Source of the DNA: Sphingomonas sp. DG1-23
GTDB lineage: Bacteria > Pseudomonadota > Alphaproteobacteria > Sphingomonadales > Sphingomonadaceae
Direction: 5' to 3'
DNA length: 64,000 nucleotides
NCBI RefSeq assembly: GCF_030730875.1
Contig: NZ_JAVAMA010000005.1
Location: 1-64,000 of the forward strand
The position numbers and the translations under genes are program-made. Positions 1 through 12,000 of this stretch are shown piece after piece. The notes beneath the pieces were generated by a model. That model searched no databases, had not been told where the DNA came from, and worked only from the letters and a program-made list of their open reading frames with translations. How positions within the stretch are numbered: position 1 is the stretch's first letter; every line of letters begins with the position of its first letter.

Positions 1-1172
1 GCGTCGGGGCGCGGGCGAAACCAGCGGCGCGGCCCGTCCGGGCGCGGCGTGCGCGTGCCTCCGGTCCCGTCGACGACCGGCGCCGATTGCGGCCGACCCA
101 GGCCACCCCTTTCGGCATCGCCCCGTTCCGGACGCGGACGCCCGCCCCAGCCGGGGCGGCGTGGCCCCGCGCCCGGCACGACCGGCAGCGTCGCGGGCGT
201 ATCGGGCGTACCGGGCGCGGCATTGGTCGGCGGCGTCGGACGATTCGGTCGTTCGCCGCGGCGCCACGGCCGCGATCCCGGCTGTCCTGCATCGGGCTGG
301 CGCGGGCGCCCCGGTCGGGCGCCGGGGGGCCTGCCGCCCTGACCGGGCTGGCGCGGGCGATCCACGCCGGGCCGGCCTGGACTGTCGGACCGGCCGGGGC
401 GTCCGATCCCCGGTCCTTGCCCCGCACCCGGGCGATGCCAATGCCCCGGCGGCGGCCCCTGGAAGCCGCCTTCGCGCCAGCGGCGGAATTGCTCGGCAAG
501 CGCCTTGCGGCGCAGCCGCTCGGCGGTGATCCGGTGGCGCCACCCGGAATCGCGCACCCGGTCGCGGTGGTGGCCCCAGCCGGGATGGCGCTGCCAGCCA
601 TAGTCCCACATCGCGACGCTGCCCCAGATGATCGGGCCGGTATCGATCCACGCCTGGCTGTCGACTTCGCGCCATTGCTTCTGGAGCATCGCCCGCAGCA
701 GCGCCCGCCCGCGTGCGAACAGGGCGGCGCCCTCGCCGAGGTGCGCGGCTCCCGCCGCGCGCGGCAGCGCGCCGCCATCGGGACCGTAGACCACCGCCAC
801 GGTCTCGCCTTCGAAGCCGAAGCTCATCCCCGGGCGCACCGCGAGGAACGGCCCGGCGTCGCCGGGGGAGAAATAATAGCTCTGGATGCCGTCGGCGGTT
901 TCCGCGACGACCACGCGCTGGCCGTCCTGAAGCTCCCACGCCCAAGGCTCGGCGCCATCGAAGGAAAAGGCATGATCGGGCGGCGCGTCGCCGATCGCTT
1001 CCCACAGCGAATCCGCGCGGTCGATGAACGCATAGAGGTCGGGACTCTCGATATCGCTATAGGCCGGCGGCGGCGCCGGCTCGTACGATCCGCCGTCATA
1101 GGGCATCATGCACGCCGACAGCGCCAGCGCGCCGCTCATCGTGCCCAGCCGCGCGACCTTGTGCCAGTTCAT
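1..1172 (-). CDS. putative lipoprotein with long Pro/Arg/Gly-rich tail (3' end outside window)
   Basis: Read on the minus strand, this frame has no stop from the ATG at 1172 to the window edge (about 390 codons), so its C-terminus is missing. The N-terminus is a short hydrophobic signal ending in a lipobox-like L-S-A-C at about residue 21, which implies an envelope lipoprotein. Residues from about 25 to 210 form an ordinary, probably globular domain of unknown family. After that comes a low-complexity tail dominated by Pro, Gly and Arg. An in-frame ATG two codons upstream (1178) is an alternative start; a purine-rich stretch precedes both. I do not recognise the family. The predicted forward ORFs over this stretch are Arg/Pro shadows of it. 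Confidence 0.6.
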   Translation of the reverse strand, partial: MNWHKVARLGTMSGALALSACMMPYDGGSYEPAPPPAYSDIESPDLYAFIDRADSLWEAIGDAPPDHAFSFDGAEPWAWELQDGQRVVVAETADGIQSYYFSPGDAGPFLAVRPGMSFGFEGETVAVVYGPDGGALPRAAGAAHLGEGAALFARGRALLRAMLQKQWREVDSQAWIDTGPIIWGSVAMWDYGWQRHPGWGHHRDRVRDSGWRHRITAERLRRKALAEQFRRWREGGFQGPPPGHWHRPGAGQGPGIGRPGRSDSPGRPGVDRPRQPGQGGRPPGARPGRPRQPDAGQPGSRPWRRGERPNRPTPPTNAAPGTPDTPATLPVVPGAGPRRPGWGGRPRPERGDAERGGLGRPQSAPVVDGTGGTRTPRPDGPRRWFRPRPD

Positions 1173-1296
1173 CCCCATATCCCTGCCTGTTCTTCGAGCC
1201 CGAGTTTTCGCCCGAAGCGCTGAACGAAGGATGACTATGTCCTGCAACGAATTGAAAGTATTCGTGCGAGAAAAAAGGGCTTTGACCATCCCTTTA

Positions 1297-1326
1297 CCCC
1301 TCGCCCCCCGAAAAGGGGGAGCGGGG
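1297..1326 (-). terminator. C-rich/G-rich hairpin after the receiver genes
   Basis: A run of C-rich bases, GAAAA, then a G-rich run forms an imperfect strong hairpin just downstream of the leftward receiver pair. It can end their transcription. It also resembles the palindromic intergenic repeats near 4.86, 5.03 and 13.86 kb. Confidence 0.45.
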
Positions 1327-1341
1327 GCTGAGCCCGGACGG

Positions 1342-1725
1342 TCAGGCCCGCCGGAACAGATTGTTCCTGAGCACCTGCTCGACCCGGCGGACCAGTTCCT
1401 CGGGCTCGAACGGCTTGACCAGATAGTCGTTGGCCCCGGCCTCCATCGCTTCGTCGACCGAGGCCTCGCCGCCCTTGGCGGTGAGCATCAGCACCGGGGT
1501 GAGGTACAATCCGGGCAGCCGGCGCAGCGCGGTGAGGATGTCGACGCCCTGCATCCCCGGCAGCCCGCGATCGAGGATGACGAGGTCGGGCTTCTTGAAC
1601 GCGATCGTCTCGTAGGCGAGCGTGCCGTGATTGATCACTCCGACGAGATGGCCGGCTTCGGTGAGCACTTGCTGGACCAGCTCGCCGACCAGTTCGTCGT
1701 CCTCGACATAGATGATCCGCGCCAT
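1342..1725 (-). CDS. single-domain response regulator (CheY-like receiver)
   Basis: This 127-residue protein is a stand-alone receiver domain with no output domain. The acidic pair lies at D9-D10, the phospho-acceptor is D52 in the LVILD motif, the conserved Thr is in MLTAKG, and the Lys is in LVKPF. Such proteins pass phosphate between kinases and phosphotransferases or act by protein contact. It starts 1 nt after the stop of a second receiver (1727-2098) and is probably co-transcribed with it. A large hybrid kinase carrying an Hpt domain is divergent from the pair, so a phosphorelay between them is plausible but inferred only from position. Confidence 0.9.
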   Translation of the reverse strand: MARIIYVEDDELVGELVQQVLTEAGHLVGVINHGTLAYETIAFKKPDLVILDRGLPGMQGVDILTALRRLPGLYLTPVLMLTAKGGEASVDEAMEAGANDYLVKPFEPEELVRRVEQVLRNNLFRRA

Positions 1726-1726
1726 G

Positions 1727-2098
1727 TCAGCGCTGCGCCGCGAGCAGCTCTTCGACCCGGAAGACGAGCTCGTCGGGATCGAAGGGCTTCTTCATATAGT
1801 CGTTGGCGCCGGCGAAGCGCGCCAGTTCCTCGTCGCGCTCGCTGCGCCGGCCGGTGAGCATCATCACCGGCAGATCGGCATATTCGACCGACTTGCGCAG
1901 CTCCTGCACCAGCAGCACCCCCGAAAGCTCGGGCATGTTGCAGTCGAGGATCACCAGATCGGGCCGTCGCGCCTTGATGATCTTGAGCGCGTCGGCACCG
2001 TTGCTCACCAGCCCGGCGCCGTGCCCCGCCGCGATCAGCGCGTCGCGCGCCATCTCGCCCACCAGTTCGTCGTCGTCCGCGATGATGATCCGCGCCAT
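1727..2098 (-). CDS. single-domain response regulator (CheY-like receiver)
   Basis: A 123-residue receiver with the acidic cluster at residues 8-10, phospho-acceptor D52 (LVILD), the switch Thr in MLTGRR and the Lys in MKKPF. The start at 2098 is chosen over a longer in-frame one because the protein then begins MARIII exactly like its tandem neighbour, and AAGGGTGTGG sits just upstream. The two receivers are clear paralogues, suggesting local duplication. The first gene of a two-gene leftward unit, its promoter must lie in the 168 nt shared with the divergent hybrid kinase gene. Confidence 0.88.
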   Translation of the reverse strand: MARIIIADDDELVGEMARDALIAAGHGAGLVSNGADALKIIKARRPDLVILDCNMPELSGVLLVQELRKSVEYADLPVMMLTGRRSERDEELARFAGANDYMKKPFDPDELVFRVEELLAAQR

Positions 2099-2266
2099 TC
2101 CACACCCTTGATGCCCATGCCGCGCCGCGGCGCCACTCTGCGCTATAACGCCCGGGATCGTTTCGGGTCGCAACTCCGGAGAAATCGCGCATGCCGTCAG
2201 TTGTCTTCTGCAACCGGAAGTTGAAGATTCCGCTCTATATGTAAAACAGGAGTTTCAGGGAACTCG

Positions 2267-4817
<2,551 letters not shown>

Positions 4818-4819
<2 letters not shown>

Positions 4820-4842
4820 GGCGGAGGACGATCCTCCGCCTC
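4818..4842 (+). terminator. perfect 11-bp hairpin overlapping the kinase stop codon
   Basis: GAGGCGGAGGA, a 3-nt CGA loop, then its exact reverse complement begins on the second base of the TGA stop at 4817-4819. No T tract follows, so it is either a Rho-independent-like stop without U-run or an mRNA 3' protecting stem. Confidence 0.6.
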
Positions 4843-4856
4843 AAGCTGACCCATAT

Positions 4857-5106
4857 TCAGCCCCTCCTTCTCACTCCCCCCGCAAGAGGGAGTGGGAGGT
4901 CGGATCGCGCCCCGCGCGATCCTCGATCATGCGGGGCATGATCGACCTCACACTGGTTGCGCAGACTTAGGTCCAGCGAAGCTGGGGCCTTGGTCGGAGC
5001 TGGGTGACGGGGTGCGGCCGTGCGTGGCTCTACCCCTCACCGCGCTGCGCTAGCCATCAAGCTGGCAAGCTTCGCTATCCTCTCCCCTGTAAAGGGAAGA
5101 GGGGTT
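4857..5106. repeat. palindromic intergenic repeat cluster between convergent genes
   Basis: This 299-nt gap between convergent genes holds no credible gene. It contains two palindromic C-rich/G-rich modules: one at about 4861-4901 with an ACTCCC...GGGAGT arm pair, and one at about 5031-5106 with CCCCTC...GAGGGG arms enclosing GCTAGC- and AAGCTT-like symmetric motifs. Both resemble repeat material also found at about 1.3 and 13.86 kb. Confidence 0.5.
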
Positions 5107-5118
5107 TCGGGCCGGACC

Positions 5119-6657
5119 TCACTCCACCTCCACCACGTCGAATTGCATCTGCGGTCCGGCGGCGCTGATATTGAGGATATCCAGCCCCGAGACCGAGCGG
5201 TTCCACCAGACGCTCTCGGGTCGCGTCATATGGCCGAAGCTGTCGTTGTGCCCCGCCCGGAAGAGATCGCGATGGTCGCCGTCGTTGATCCGGTTCTCCA
5301 GCTCGCGCAGCCCGTCGGCCTGGATCAGCGCGCATTCGTAATGCAGGTTGACGGTGCCCTGCTCGTGGTTGTTGCTGCCCTGTTCGTCGACATGCCACAC
5401 GGCGAGCCCGTCGGCGTCGAGCGCCGCGTCGCGGCCCGATGCGGCGCGGTTCTCGATCACGAAATATTCGGTGTCGCTCTTGCGGTGGAACGCGAAGTCG
5501 TTGCGCCCGGCGTGCAGCGTCACCGAACCCGGCGCGAGCGTCGTCGCGGAGCTGGTCCAGCCCGCGGCGTGCTTGAGATAGGCGCCGACCTGGGTCGGGT
5601 TCTTCTCGCGCGCCGCGCCCGAGCCGCCCGAGCACATCAGGCAGAATTTGCCGGCGCCGCTCGATTGATACCCATAGTCGTAGAGATCGGGGAAATCGCA
5701 GATCATGTGCCCGTTCTCGTGGCAGAAGGTGCCGAGGCTCAGCTCGGCGGTCATGTCGGTGATCTGATAGTCGTAGAGATTCTTGCCCGGTGCCAGCGCG
5801 TAGGGCTCGGCGAGGTGATAGGCGTGCGGCCACAGGCCCTTGGCCCAATTGTTCACCCGCTTGCCGGCATAGAAGACGTTGAGCGCATAGACATGGTCCT
5901 GCTCGTCCGCGCTCAGCACCGAGCCGTCGAACCCCGACGCCGCGAGGTGATCGAGCGCCTCGCGGATCAATTCCCACGCGCGGCGCGGCTGTTCGACACT
6001 CTCGTTGGTGTAATAGCTGCGTGGCTGGCGCGCGCGGTAATAGGGCGCGACGATATTGCTATATTCCAGCTTGCCGTCCGAGATGTCCCGGAAATAGTCG
6101 CGCACCGATCCGACGTTGCCGAACCCCGAATAGCCCTGCTCGTTGCAGAAAGCCTCGACTTCGTCGCGGGCGATCGTCGCCGGCTGGTCCGAAAAGTCGA
6201 TGAGCAAGGTCAGCCCGACGAACCGGCCGACGGTGTGGCGTTGCGGCGGCGCCGGCAACGCCATTCCCGCCGGCGCGACCATGCTCTGCGTCGCGAACAG
6301 GCGCTGCGCGTCGCGCCGCGCGCGCCGGCGCTGTTCCCAGCGCGTATTGCCGGTCGGCAGGTTGCTCGTCGCCTGCGCCTCGGCGCGCATCACGGTTTCG
6401 CTCGCCCGCAGCCCCGGCGCGAACCCGACCGCCCCGGGATCCGCGGCGCCGACGGTCACGCCGCTCGCCAGCAGCCCCGCGCCGCTGTCCGCCGGCGCGG
6501 CATATTCGTAATATCCGGTCGCGGGATCGCGGACGACGGTGAAACCGTCGAGCGTCTCGAACCGCGCCTGGTGCTGGTTCCCGGTCCCGCGGACCTGCAG
6601 CGGGCTGCCGTCGGGCTGGGTGAAGGTGAACTCCGCGTCGATGAAGGGCATGGACAT
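5119..6657 (-). CDS. M6-family (immune inhibitor A-like) zinc metalloprotease
   Basis: 512 residues. The catalytic site HENGH lies at about residues 312-316, followed by MICDFPDLYDYG, which matches the HExxH-plus-downstream-Asp signature of M6 peptidases. FVGLTLLIDF upstream is the usual M6 opening strand. No signal peptide is visible, unlike most secreted M6 enzymes. The start at 6657 follows AGGAGAAACGCC; the longer frame upstream only reads a Glu-Pro shadow of the preceding gene. It is the last gene of a leftward set of four with gaps of 29 and 22 nt and one 4-nt overlap, and its partners are all unrecognised. The substrate is unknown. It could be a processing protease for a partner in the operon. 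Confidence 0.82.
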   Translation of the reverse strand: MSMPFIDAEFTFTQPDGSPLQVRGTGNQHQARFETLDGFTVVRDPATGYYEYAAPADSGAGLLASGVTVGAADPGAVGFAPGLRASETVMRAEAQATSNLPTGNTRWEQRRRARRDAQRLFATQSMVAPAGMALPAPPQRHTVGRFVGLTLLIDFSDQPATIARDEVEAFCNEQGYSGFGNVGSVRDYFRDISDGKLEYSNIVAPYYRARQPRSYYTNESVEQPRRAWELIREALDHLAASGFDGSVLSADEQDHVYALNVFYAGKRVNNWAKGLWPHAYHLAEPYALAPGKNLYDYQITDMTAELSLGTFCHENGHMICDFPDLYDYGYQSSGAGKFCLMCSGGSGAAREKNPTQVGAYLKHAAGWTSSATTLAPGSVTLHAGRNDFAFHRKSDTEYFVIENRAASGRDAALDADGLAVWHVDEQGSNNHEQGTVNLHYECALIQADGLRELENRINDGDHRDLFRAGHNDSFGHMTRPESVWWNRSVSGLDILNISAAGPQMQFDVVEVE

Positions 6658-6686
6658 GGCGTTTCTCCTGCGTTGATGGTCGGATC

Positions 6687-7250
6687 TCAGTTGGACGGAA
6701 CGGGCGATGGCGTCGGGCTCGGGCTCGGGTTCGGGCTCGGCGCCGGCGGCACCGTGCGGCGCGCCTCGATCCTGGTGATCGTGGTGGTGGTAGTGGTGAT
6801 CGTCCGTGCCTGGCCCGTCGGTCTGGCCTGGACGGATTGCGTCGATGCCGGTGCGGCCTCGCCGCTCTTCGCGCACTCCGGCTTGCACATCCCCGCGCTC
6901 AGCGAGAGCAGCAGGTACCCGCCGATGAACATCGCATACCAGGCGGGCGCCTTCGCCAGCGCCGCGATCAGCTCTCCCAGCGCCTCTGCCAGGGTCGGCA
7001 GATCGGCTGGCCCTATCACATTGCGTATTCCGTCGGGCTCCTCGCCCGATTCCTTGTCGGATGAAGACGCGCGCAGCATGGCCCGGCGCTTCGCCTCGGC
7101 CTCGGCAAGCTTGGCTTTCGCCTCCGCGCGCATCACCTTCAGCGCCTCATAGGCCGACCACAAGGCGACGATCAGCGCGAACGCCAGAAACGCCACGCCA
7201 CACCATAGGATGACCGAAGCCATACCCTGCGGAGCCAAGGACCAGGACAT
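6687..7250 (-). CDS. hypothetical membrane protein with Pro/Ser tail
   Basis: 187 residues of unknown family. A strong membrane segment lies at residues 12-32, then an Ala/Lys/Glu-rich helix (residues 38-62, probably coiled coil). A second hydrophobic segment at about 100-120 is followed by a threonine run and a Pro-Ser-Pro repeat tail. The tail is low complexity and probably extracytoplasmic or disordered. It lies 22 nt after the beta-barrel-like gene and 29 nt before the M6 metalloprotease, so it is probably translated from the same message. A membrane anchor or adaptor role is a guess from the architecture only. Confidence 0.7.
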   Translation of the reverse strand: MSWSLAPQGMASVILWCGVAFLAFALIVALWSAYEALKVMRAEAKAKLAEAEAKRRAMLRASSSDKESGEEPDGIRNVIGPADLPTLAEALGELIAALAKAPAWYAMFIGGYLLLSLSAGMCKPECAKSGEAAPASTQSVQARPTGQARTITTTTTTITRIEARRTVPPAPSPNPSPSPTPSPVPSN

Positions 7251-7272
7251 CGTTCTTCTCCCTGTCAGATGT

Positions 7273-8577
7273 TCAGAAGGTGAAGGTGGATTTCAGGAAA
7301 GCGCCGAAACGCACCCGGTCATCCTTGCTCGAATAGGTGGCGCTGATCCCGGGCGAGATCGGGCCGGCTCTTCTCGGGATGAAATAGAGCGGGAATTGCG
7401 CTGCGAACGCGTTGCCCAGAGTGTCGTAGGTGAACTTGGGCGAGATCGCGATGTCGCCGGCATTCCATCCGGTTTCTATGATCTGCCGATATTCGACTGC
7501 GACGTTGACGCGTTCGATGTTCTTCGCCGGAACCGGCCGGCCGGTCACGCAATCCGCATCCGGATCGACCGCCACCGGCTTGCAGACCAGACCTTCCTCG
7601 GCGTTCTCGAAGCCGTTCTGATATTGAACGCTTCCGATAAGGGCGCTGGTGCCCGATCCGGGGTAGAGCGCGCCGAACAGTTCGGCACGGAACGGCACCT
7701 TGACCGGATCGCGTTCCTCGAGCGTCGCGGCGTCGACATAGGCGAACCGTTTGACGCCGACGCCGCCCCGAACCCCGATCCGCCACATGGGCGAGAAGAG
7801 CTTGCCGTTGATCTGTCCGCGCGTGAGAGGGCCGAACCGCCGGACCCATTGCGCATCGACCACGCCCTGAACCGCGGCATCGACCACGCCCTGAACCGCG
7901 GCATTGCATCGACCTTGCGCCGCGCTGCGGGCCGCTTGTTCGGCAGCCGCGACGGGATCCTCCCCATTTCGTCTCGCCTCCAGCGCCGCGTCGATCGCGG
8001 CCGCGATGACGGGCTTGTCGGGGGCCGGCGCGACCTCCCCTGCCGCTTCGCGCGCCAGCAATTCGAGGAGAGGCGCCGCGGCGCCTTGCGGCGCGTCCTT
8101 CACGGAGGTGCCGGCACGCGTTCCCGCTTCGAGCGATCTGGCGGCGCATATCGCATCCGCCTGGGCCATATAGGGCTCGAGCCGGGCCAGATGGTTGGCG
8201 GCGCTCGAAAAGCCGAACAGGCTCATCGTGAAGCTCAGCTCGGGCCCATTGGACAAGGCGTCGAGCGTCTCCCGGGCGGTTATGTCGCTATCGCCCCCGA
8301 TCGGCGCACGCAGCATGACGGTCCAGTTGAAGGTGCGCTGCCTGGCGTCCGGGGTCGCGTACGTCTTCGTGGTGTAGCCGCCGATCTGCACGGAGGTGCT
8401 CGCCTCCTCCCCGGCGACCTCGAGGTTGAAGTCGACGTCGCTGGTCACGATGTCGGAGCGCCCCGCCGGGCCCGCTTGCGCGGCACCCCCGGCGAAGGCG
8501 GGATGGCTGGTCTGGGCAGCGACGCCGCCGGGCCAGAGCACCAGCGGCACGGCGCCGATGAGGAGGAGCCGTTTCAT
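7273..8577 (-). CDS. secreted/outer-membrane hypothetical protein, probable beta-barrel C-terminus
   Basis: 434 residues. A clear Sec signal peptide (about residues 1-20, ending VAAQ) precedes an unrecognised mature region. The last ~170 residues alternate polar and hydrophobic residues and end in STFTF, a terminal Phe typical of outer-membrane beta-barrels. A tandem 21-nt duplication at about 7857-7900 encodes AAVQGVVD twice. The start at 8577 is chosen because the MKRLLLIG signal starts there and the ATG overlaps the upstream stop as ATGA; the longer frame upstream is a shadow. No known family is recognisable; a channel or receptor is possible. Confidence 0.72.
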   Translation of the reverse strand: MKRLLLIGAVPLVLWPGGVAAQTSHPAFAGGAAQAGPAGRSDIVTSDVDFNLEVAGEEASTSVQIGGYTTKTYATPDARQRTFNWTVMLRAPIGGDSDITARETLDALSNGPELSFTMSLFGFSSAANHLARLEPYMAQADAICAARSLEAGTRAGTSVKDAPQGAAAPLLELLAREAAGEVAPAPDKPVIAAAIDAALEARRNGEDPVAAAEQAARSAAQGRCNAAVQGVVDAAVQGVVDAQWVRRFGPLTRGQINGKLFSPMWRIGVRGGVGVKRFAYVDAATLEERDPVKVPFRAELFGALYPGSGTSALIGSVQYQNGFENAEEGLVCKPVAVDPDADCVTGRPVPAKNIERVNVAVEYRQIIETGWNAGDIAISPKFTYDTLGNAFAAQFPLYFIPRRAGPISPGISATYSSKDDRVRFGAFLKSTFTF

Positions 8578-8909
8578 TCTCCGGCGCCCGTCTGGAAATA
8601 GACGATCACGATGTCCTGCCCGTGCGCCGGTCCGCTCATGGTGACCGGCCACGTCGCGTCGTGCGGCCAGAGGATCGGGCAAGCGGGTTCGATGTCGACG
8701 TCCACCGAATGCCCGTCGGCGACCGTGCCGGCGAACCGCCACGTATAGCCGTCGGGAAGATCGAGCGTCCCATAGAACACGCCGCCCGCTTCCTGCAGCG
8801 GTACGACGATGTTGACCGGGTTGGTGCCGAAGCCTTCCCATTTGCAATATTGGAGAATCCAGCCGGTGGCAGTGCCATCGGCGGAGGTCGCTTTGACGAT
8901 ATATTCCAC
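8574..8909 (-). CDS. hypothetical small beta-rich protein (GTG start)
   Basis: 111 residues with alternating hydrophobic pattern and no signal peptide. I do not recognise it. It begins with GTG at 8909, preceded by GGGAG seven bases upstream, and its TGA overlaps the ATG of the signal-peptide gene by 4 nt, which indicates translational coupling. It is the first gene of the leftward operon ending in the M6 metalloprotease. Being cytoplasmic by sequence, or exported by a non-Sec route, it might be the substrate or effector of the set; this is speculation from position. Confidence 0.62.
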   Translation of the reverse strand: MEYIVKATSADGTATGWILQYCKWEGFGTNPVNIVVPLQEAGGVFYGTLDLPDGYTWRFAGTVADGHSVDVDIEPACPILWPHDATWPVTMSGPAHGQDIVIVYFQTGAGE

Positions 8910-9079
8910 GTCCGAACTCCCGCTGCTGTATTCACCGGCTGATTAGCCTCGAGCGGGGTCGCGCACGCGTGACCGCCGTCACGCATGCGCAACTATTCGA
9001 ACCTGCAGTTGAATTGTGCCTGCCCGCGCGTGCCGGCGTGCCGACTCAGGCGGCGCGGGGGGCCCGGCGCCGCTCCGCG

Positions 9080-12000
9080 CTAGAGCAGGAAGTCGCTCGC
9101 CGCGAGCCCGAGCCCGGACGCCGGCATCGTCACCGCGATGCTGAAATCGGCGATGCGGTCGCCGTTCAGATCGCCCTCGACCAGCCAGCTGGTGCCCGAT
9201 CCGGTCACCCGCAACTGACCCGCCACCCCGCCGAACGCTGCCGATCCGATGAACGCGAACGCCGCATCCCCGGCCGCCGCGCCGTTCGCGTCGATCAGGC
9301 TCAGATCGATGCGGTCGCCCGCCGCGAAGTCGCTGATCGTGTCGCGCGCGGACCGTGCGCTGTCGCCGAACACGAAGCGGTCATTGCCGCCGCCTCCGCT
9401 CAGCACATTGGCGCCCGCGTCGCCCGCCAGCACGTCCGCGAACCCCGATCCGATCAGATTCTCGATCCCGATCAGCGTGTCGGTCCCCGCGCCGCGGGTC
9501 TGCTGCTCCTCGAGCCACGCCAGATCGATCTCGATCCCGGCCGTCGCCGCCGCATAGCTGACGGTATCGATCCCCGCCCCGCCGAACAGCGTGTCGTCGC
9601 CCTCGCCGCCGTCGAGCCGGTCGTCGCCGTCGCCGCCCCATACGCTGTCGTTTCCGATGCCGCCGAACAGCAGGTCGCCGCCGCCGCCGCCCTGCAACCA
9701 GTCTTCCCCGGCACCGCCGGTCAGTCGGTTTGCCGCGCCGTTGCCGGTCAGCATGTCGGCGAAATTGCCGCCGATCAGATTTTCGATTCCCGAATAGCGG
9801 TCGCCCGTCGCGGTTCCGCCCTCGCCCAGCCCGGTCGCGAGATCCGCCGATACCGGGCCGAGATCATCCTCGTAGCTCACCGTGTCGACGCCCGCGCCGC
9901 CGTCGAGCAGGTCGGCGCCCCATCCCCCGATCAGCACATCGTCGCCCTCGCGCCCGGAAAGGGTGTCGTTATTGTTCCCGCCGGTGATCCGGTTGCCGAC
10001 ATTGTTGCCGTTGAGCGTCTGCGCGAACACGCTCGTCCCGGTGAGGTTCTCGACCTGGGCGCCCAGCGTATAGGTCTGGAACCCGGTCCGCACGGTGTCG
10101 ATCCCCTCGCCGGCATTCTCGAAGATCAGATCGGCGAGGTCGTCGACGACATAGATGTCGTCGCCCGCGCCTCCGGTCATCTGGTCGGCGCCCATGCCGC
10201 CGTCGAGCAGATCGTTTCCGCCCAGCCCGAACAGCTGGTCATTGCCTTCCATCCCCGACAACCGGTTGGCGCCGCCATTGCCGGTCAGCATATTCGCCTC
10301 CCAGCTGCCGGTGCCGTCCGCGGCGCCGGCGAGCAGCACCAGCCGCTCGACGCTCCATCCTATCGTCACGCTGGTCGAGGCATAGACCGTGTCGGTGCCC
10401 TCGTTCGCCGACTCGCTGACGAAATCACCGACATTGTCGACATAATAGACGTCGTCGCCGGCGCCGCCGAACAGCATGTCCGCACCGGTGCCGCCGTCCA
10501 GCACGTCATTGCCGCCATAGCCGAGCAGCCGGTCGTCGCCGCCCTTGCCCTCCAGCCGATTGACGCCGTCATTGCCGAAAATCCGGTTGGCGACCTCGCT
10601 GCCGCCGCCATCCAGCGCCGCAGTGCCCGAAGCGAGGTACAGATCCTCGACATTGGCCGCGAGCACATAGCTGGCCGACGACACGACGAAGTCGGTCCCC
10701 TCGCCCGCCAGCTCGGTAATCACGTCGCCGGCGTCGTCGACGCGATATTCGTCGTCGCCGGTGCCGCCGATCATCGTATCGGCCCCGGTGCCGCCGTCCA
10801 GCGCATCGTTCTCGCTGCCGCCGATCAGCATGTCGTTGCCGCCCATGCCGCGCAGGATGTCGACGCCCGCGCCGCCGTCCAGCCGGTTGGCGCCGCTATT
10901 GCCCTCGATCGAATCGCCCCGCGCGCTGCCGGTGCCGTCGATATTGCCCGAGCCGGTGAGCCACAGATATTCGATGTTGGCGCCGATCGTGTACGAGATG
11001 TCGGCATAGACATTGTCCACGCCTCCCCCCTCGAGCTCGATCACCGTGTCGAGCGCATCGACATAATATCGGTCGTTGCCGATCCCGCCGATCAGCGTAT
11101 CGGCGCCGGCGCCCCCCTCGAGTTCGTCGGCGCCGGCGCCGCCGATCAGCGTGTCGGCACCCGATCGGCCGTCGATCACGTCGTCCCCGTCGCCGCCGTC
11201 GAGGACGTTGTTCGCCTCGTTGCCGTCGATGAACTGGCCCAGCTCGTTGCCGGTGAAATTCAGCGGTTCGGTCGGGCCCCAGGGCCAGGTCACCGTCTGC
11301 CCTTCGCTCAGCGAGACATGCTCGATCGATTGCCCCGCGGCCAGCGTGTAGCTGGTAGCGAGGATCAGCCAGTCACGCCCTTCTCCGGCAATCTCGAAGA
11401 CGCGGTCGCCGGCATCGTCGACCACAAAGGTGTCGTCGCCGAGCCCGCCATAGAGCGAATCATTGCCGCCATCGCCGCGCAGCGTGTCGTTGCCGGCGAG
11501 GCCGTACAGCGCGTCGTCGCCCCCGCCGCCGCGTAGCGTGTTCCGCCCGGAATTGCCTTCGATCCGGTTGGCGATGTCGTTGCCGGTGAGGTTGAGGTAG
11601 TCGATGCCGAACGCGTTGGCCGCGCGCAGCGTCTCGACGTGCGCCCCCAGCGTGTAGCTGATCGAGGTGGCGATGGTGTCGTCGCCCCCGCCCGCCGCTT
11701 CGTTGACCACGTCGCCGGCATCGTCGACCTGATAATTGTCGTTGCCGGCCAGCCCGGTCATCGAATCCGCGCCCTCGAAGCCGATGATCGCGTCGTCCCC
11801 CGCGGTGCCGGTCAGCGTGTCCGCGCCGGCAGTGCCGAGGATCGCGTCGGCAACCGCCGGATTGTCGACCCGGAGCAATTGGCCATAGGTGAAGATCAGG
11901 AAGAAGCGCGCGCCGGGTCCGACGATGATCTCGCTGCCGATCTGGTTGTTGCCCGGCTGGACATTGTCGGGAAGGTCGATGGTCTGCACCAGCGACCAGT

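Noticed and set aside
87..1223. Long forward frame of 378 codons at the window start
   Set aside because: It is Arg/Pro/Ala-rich and antisense to a lipoprotein reading frame with a proper signal and lipobox; a high-GC shadow.
8969..11536. 855-codon plus frame opposite the RTX protein
   Set aside because: Its periodic pattern is the antisense image of the RTX repeats. No domain or initiation signal.
9400..11800. Repeat periodicity in the minus-strand RTX gene as a possible satellite DNA
   Set aside because: Explained by protein repeats GGxGxD and the 110-residue unit.
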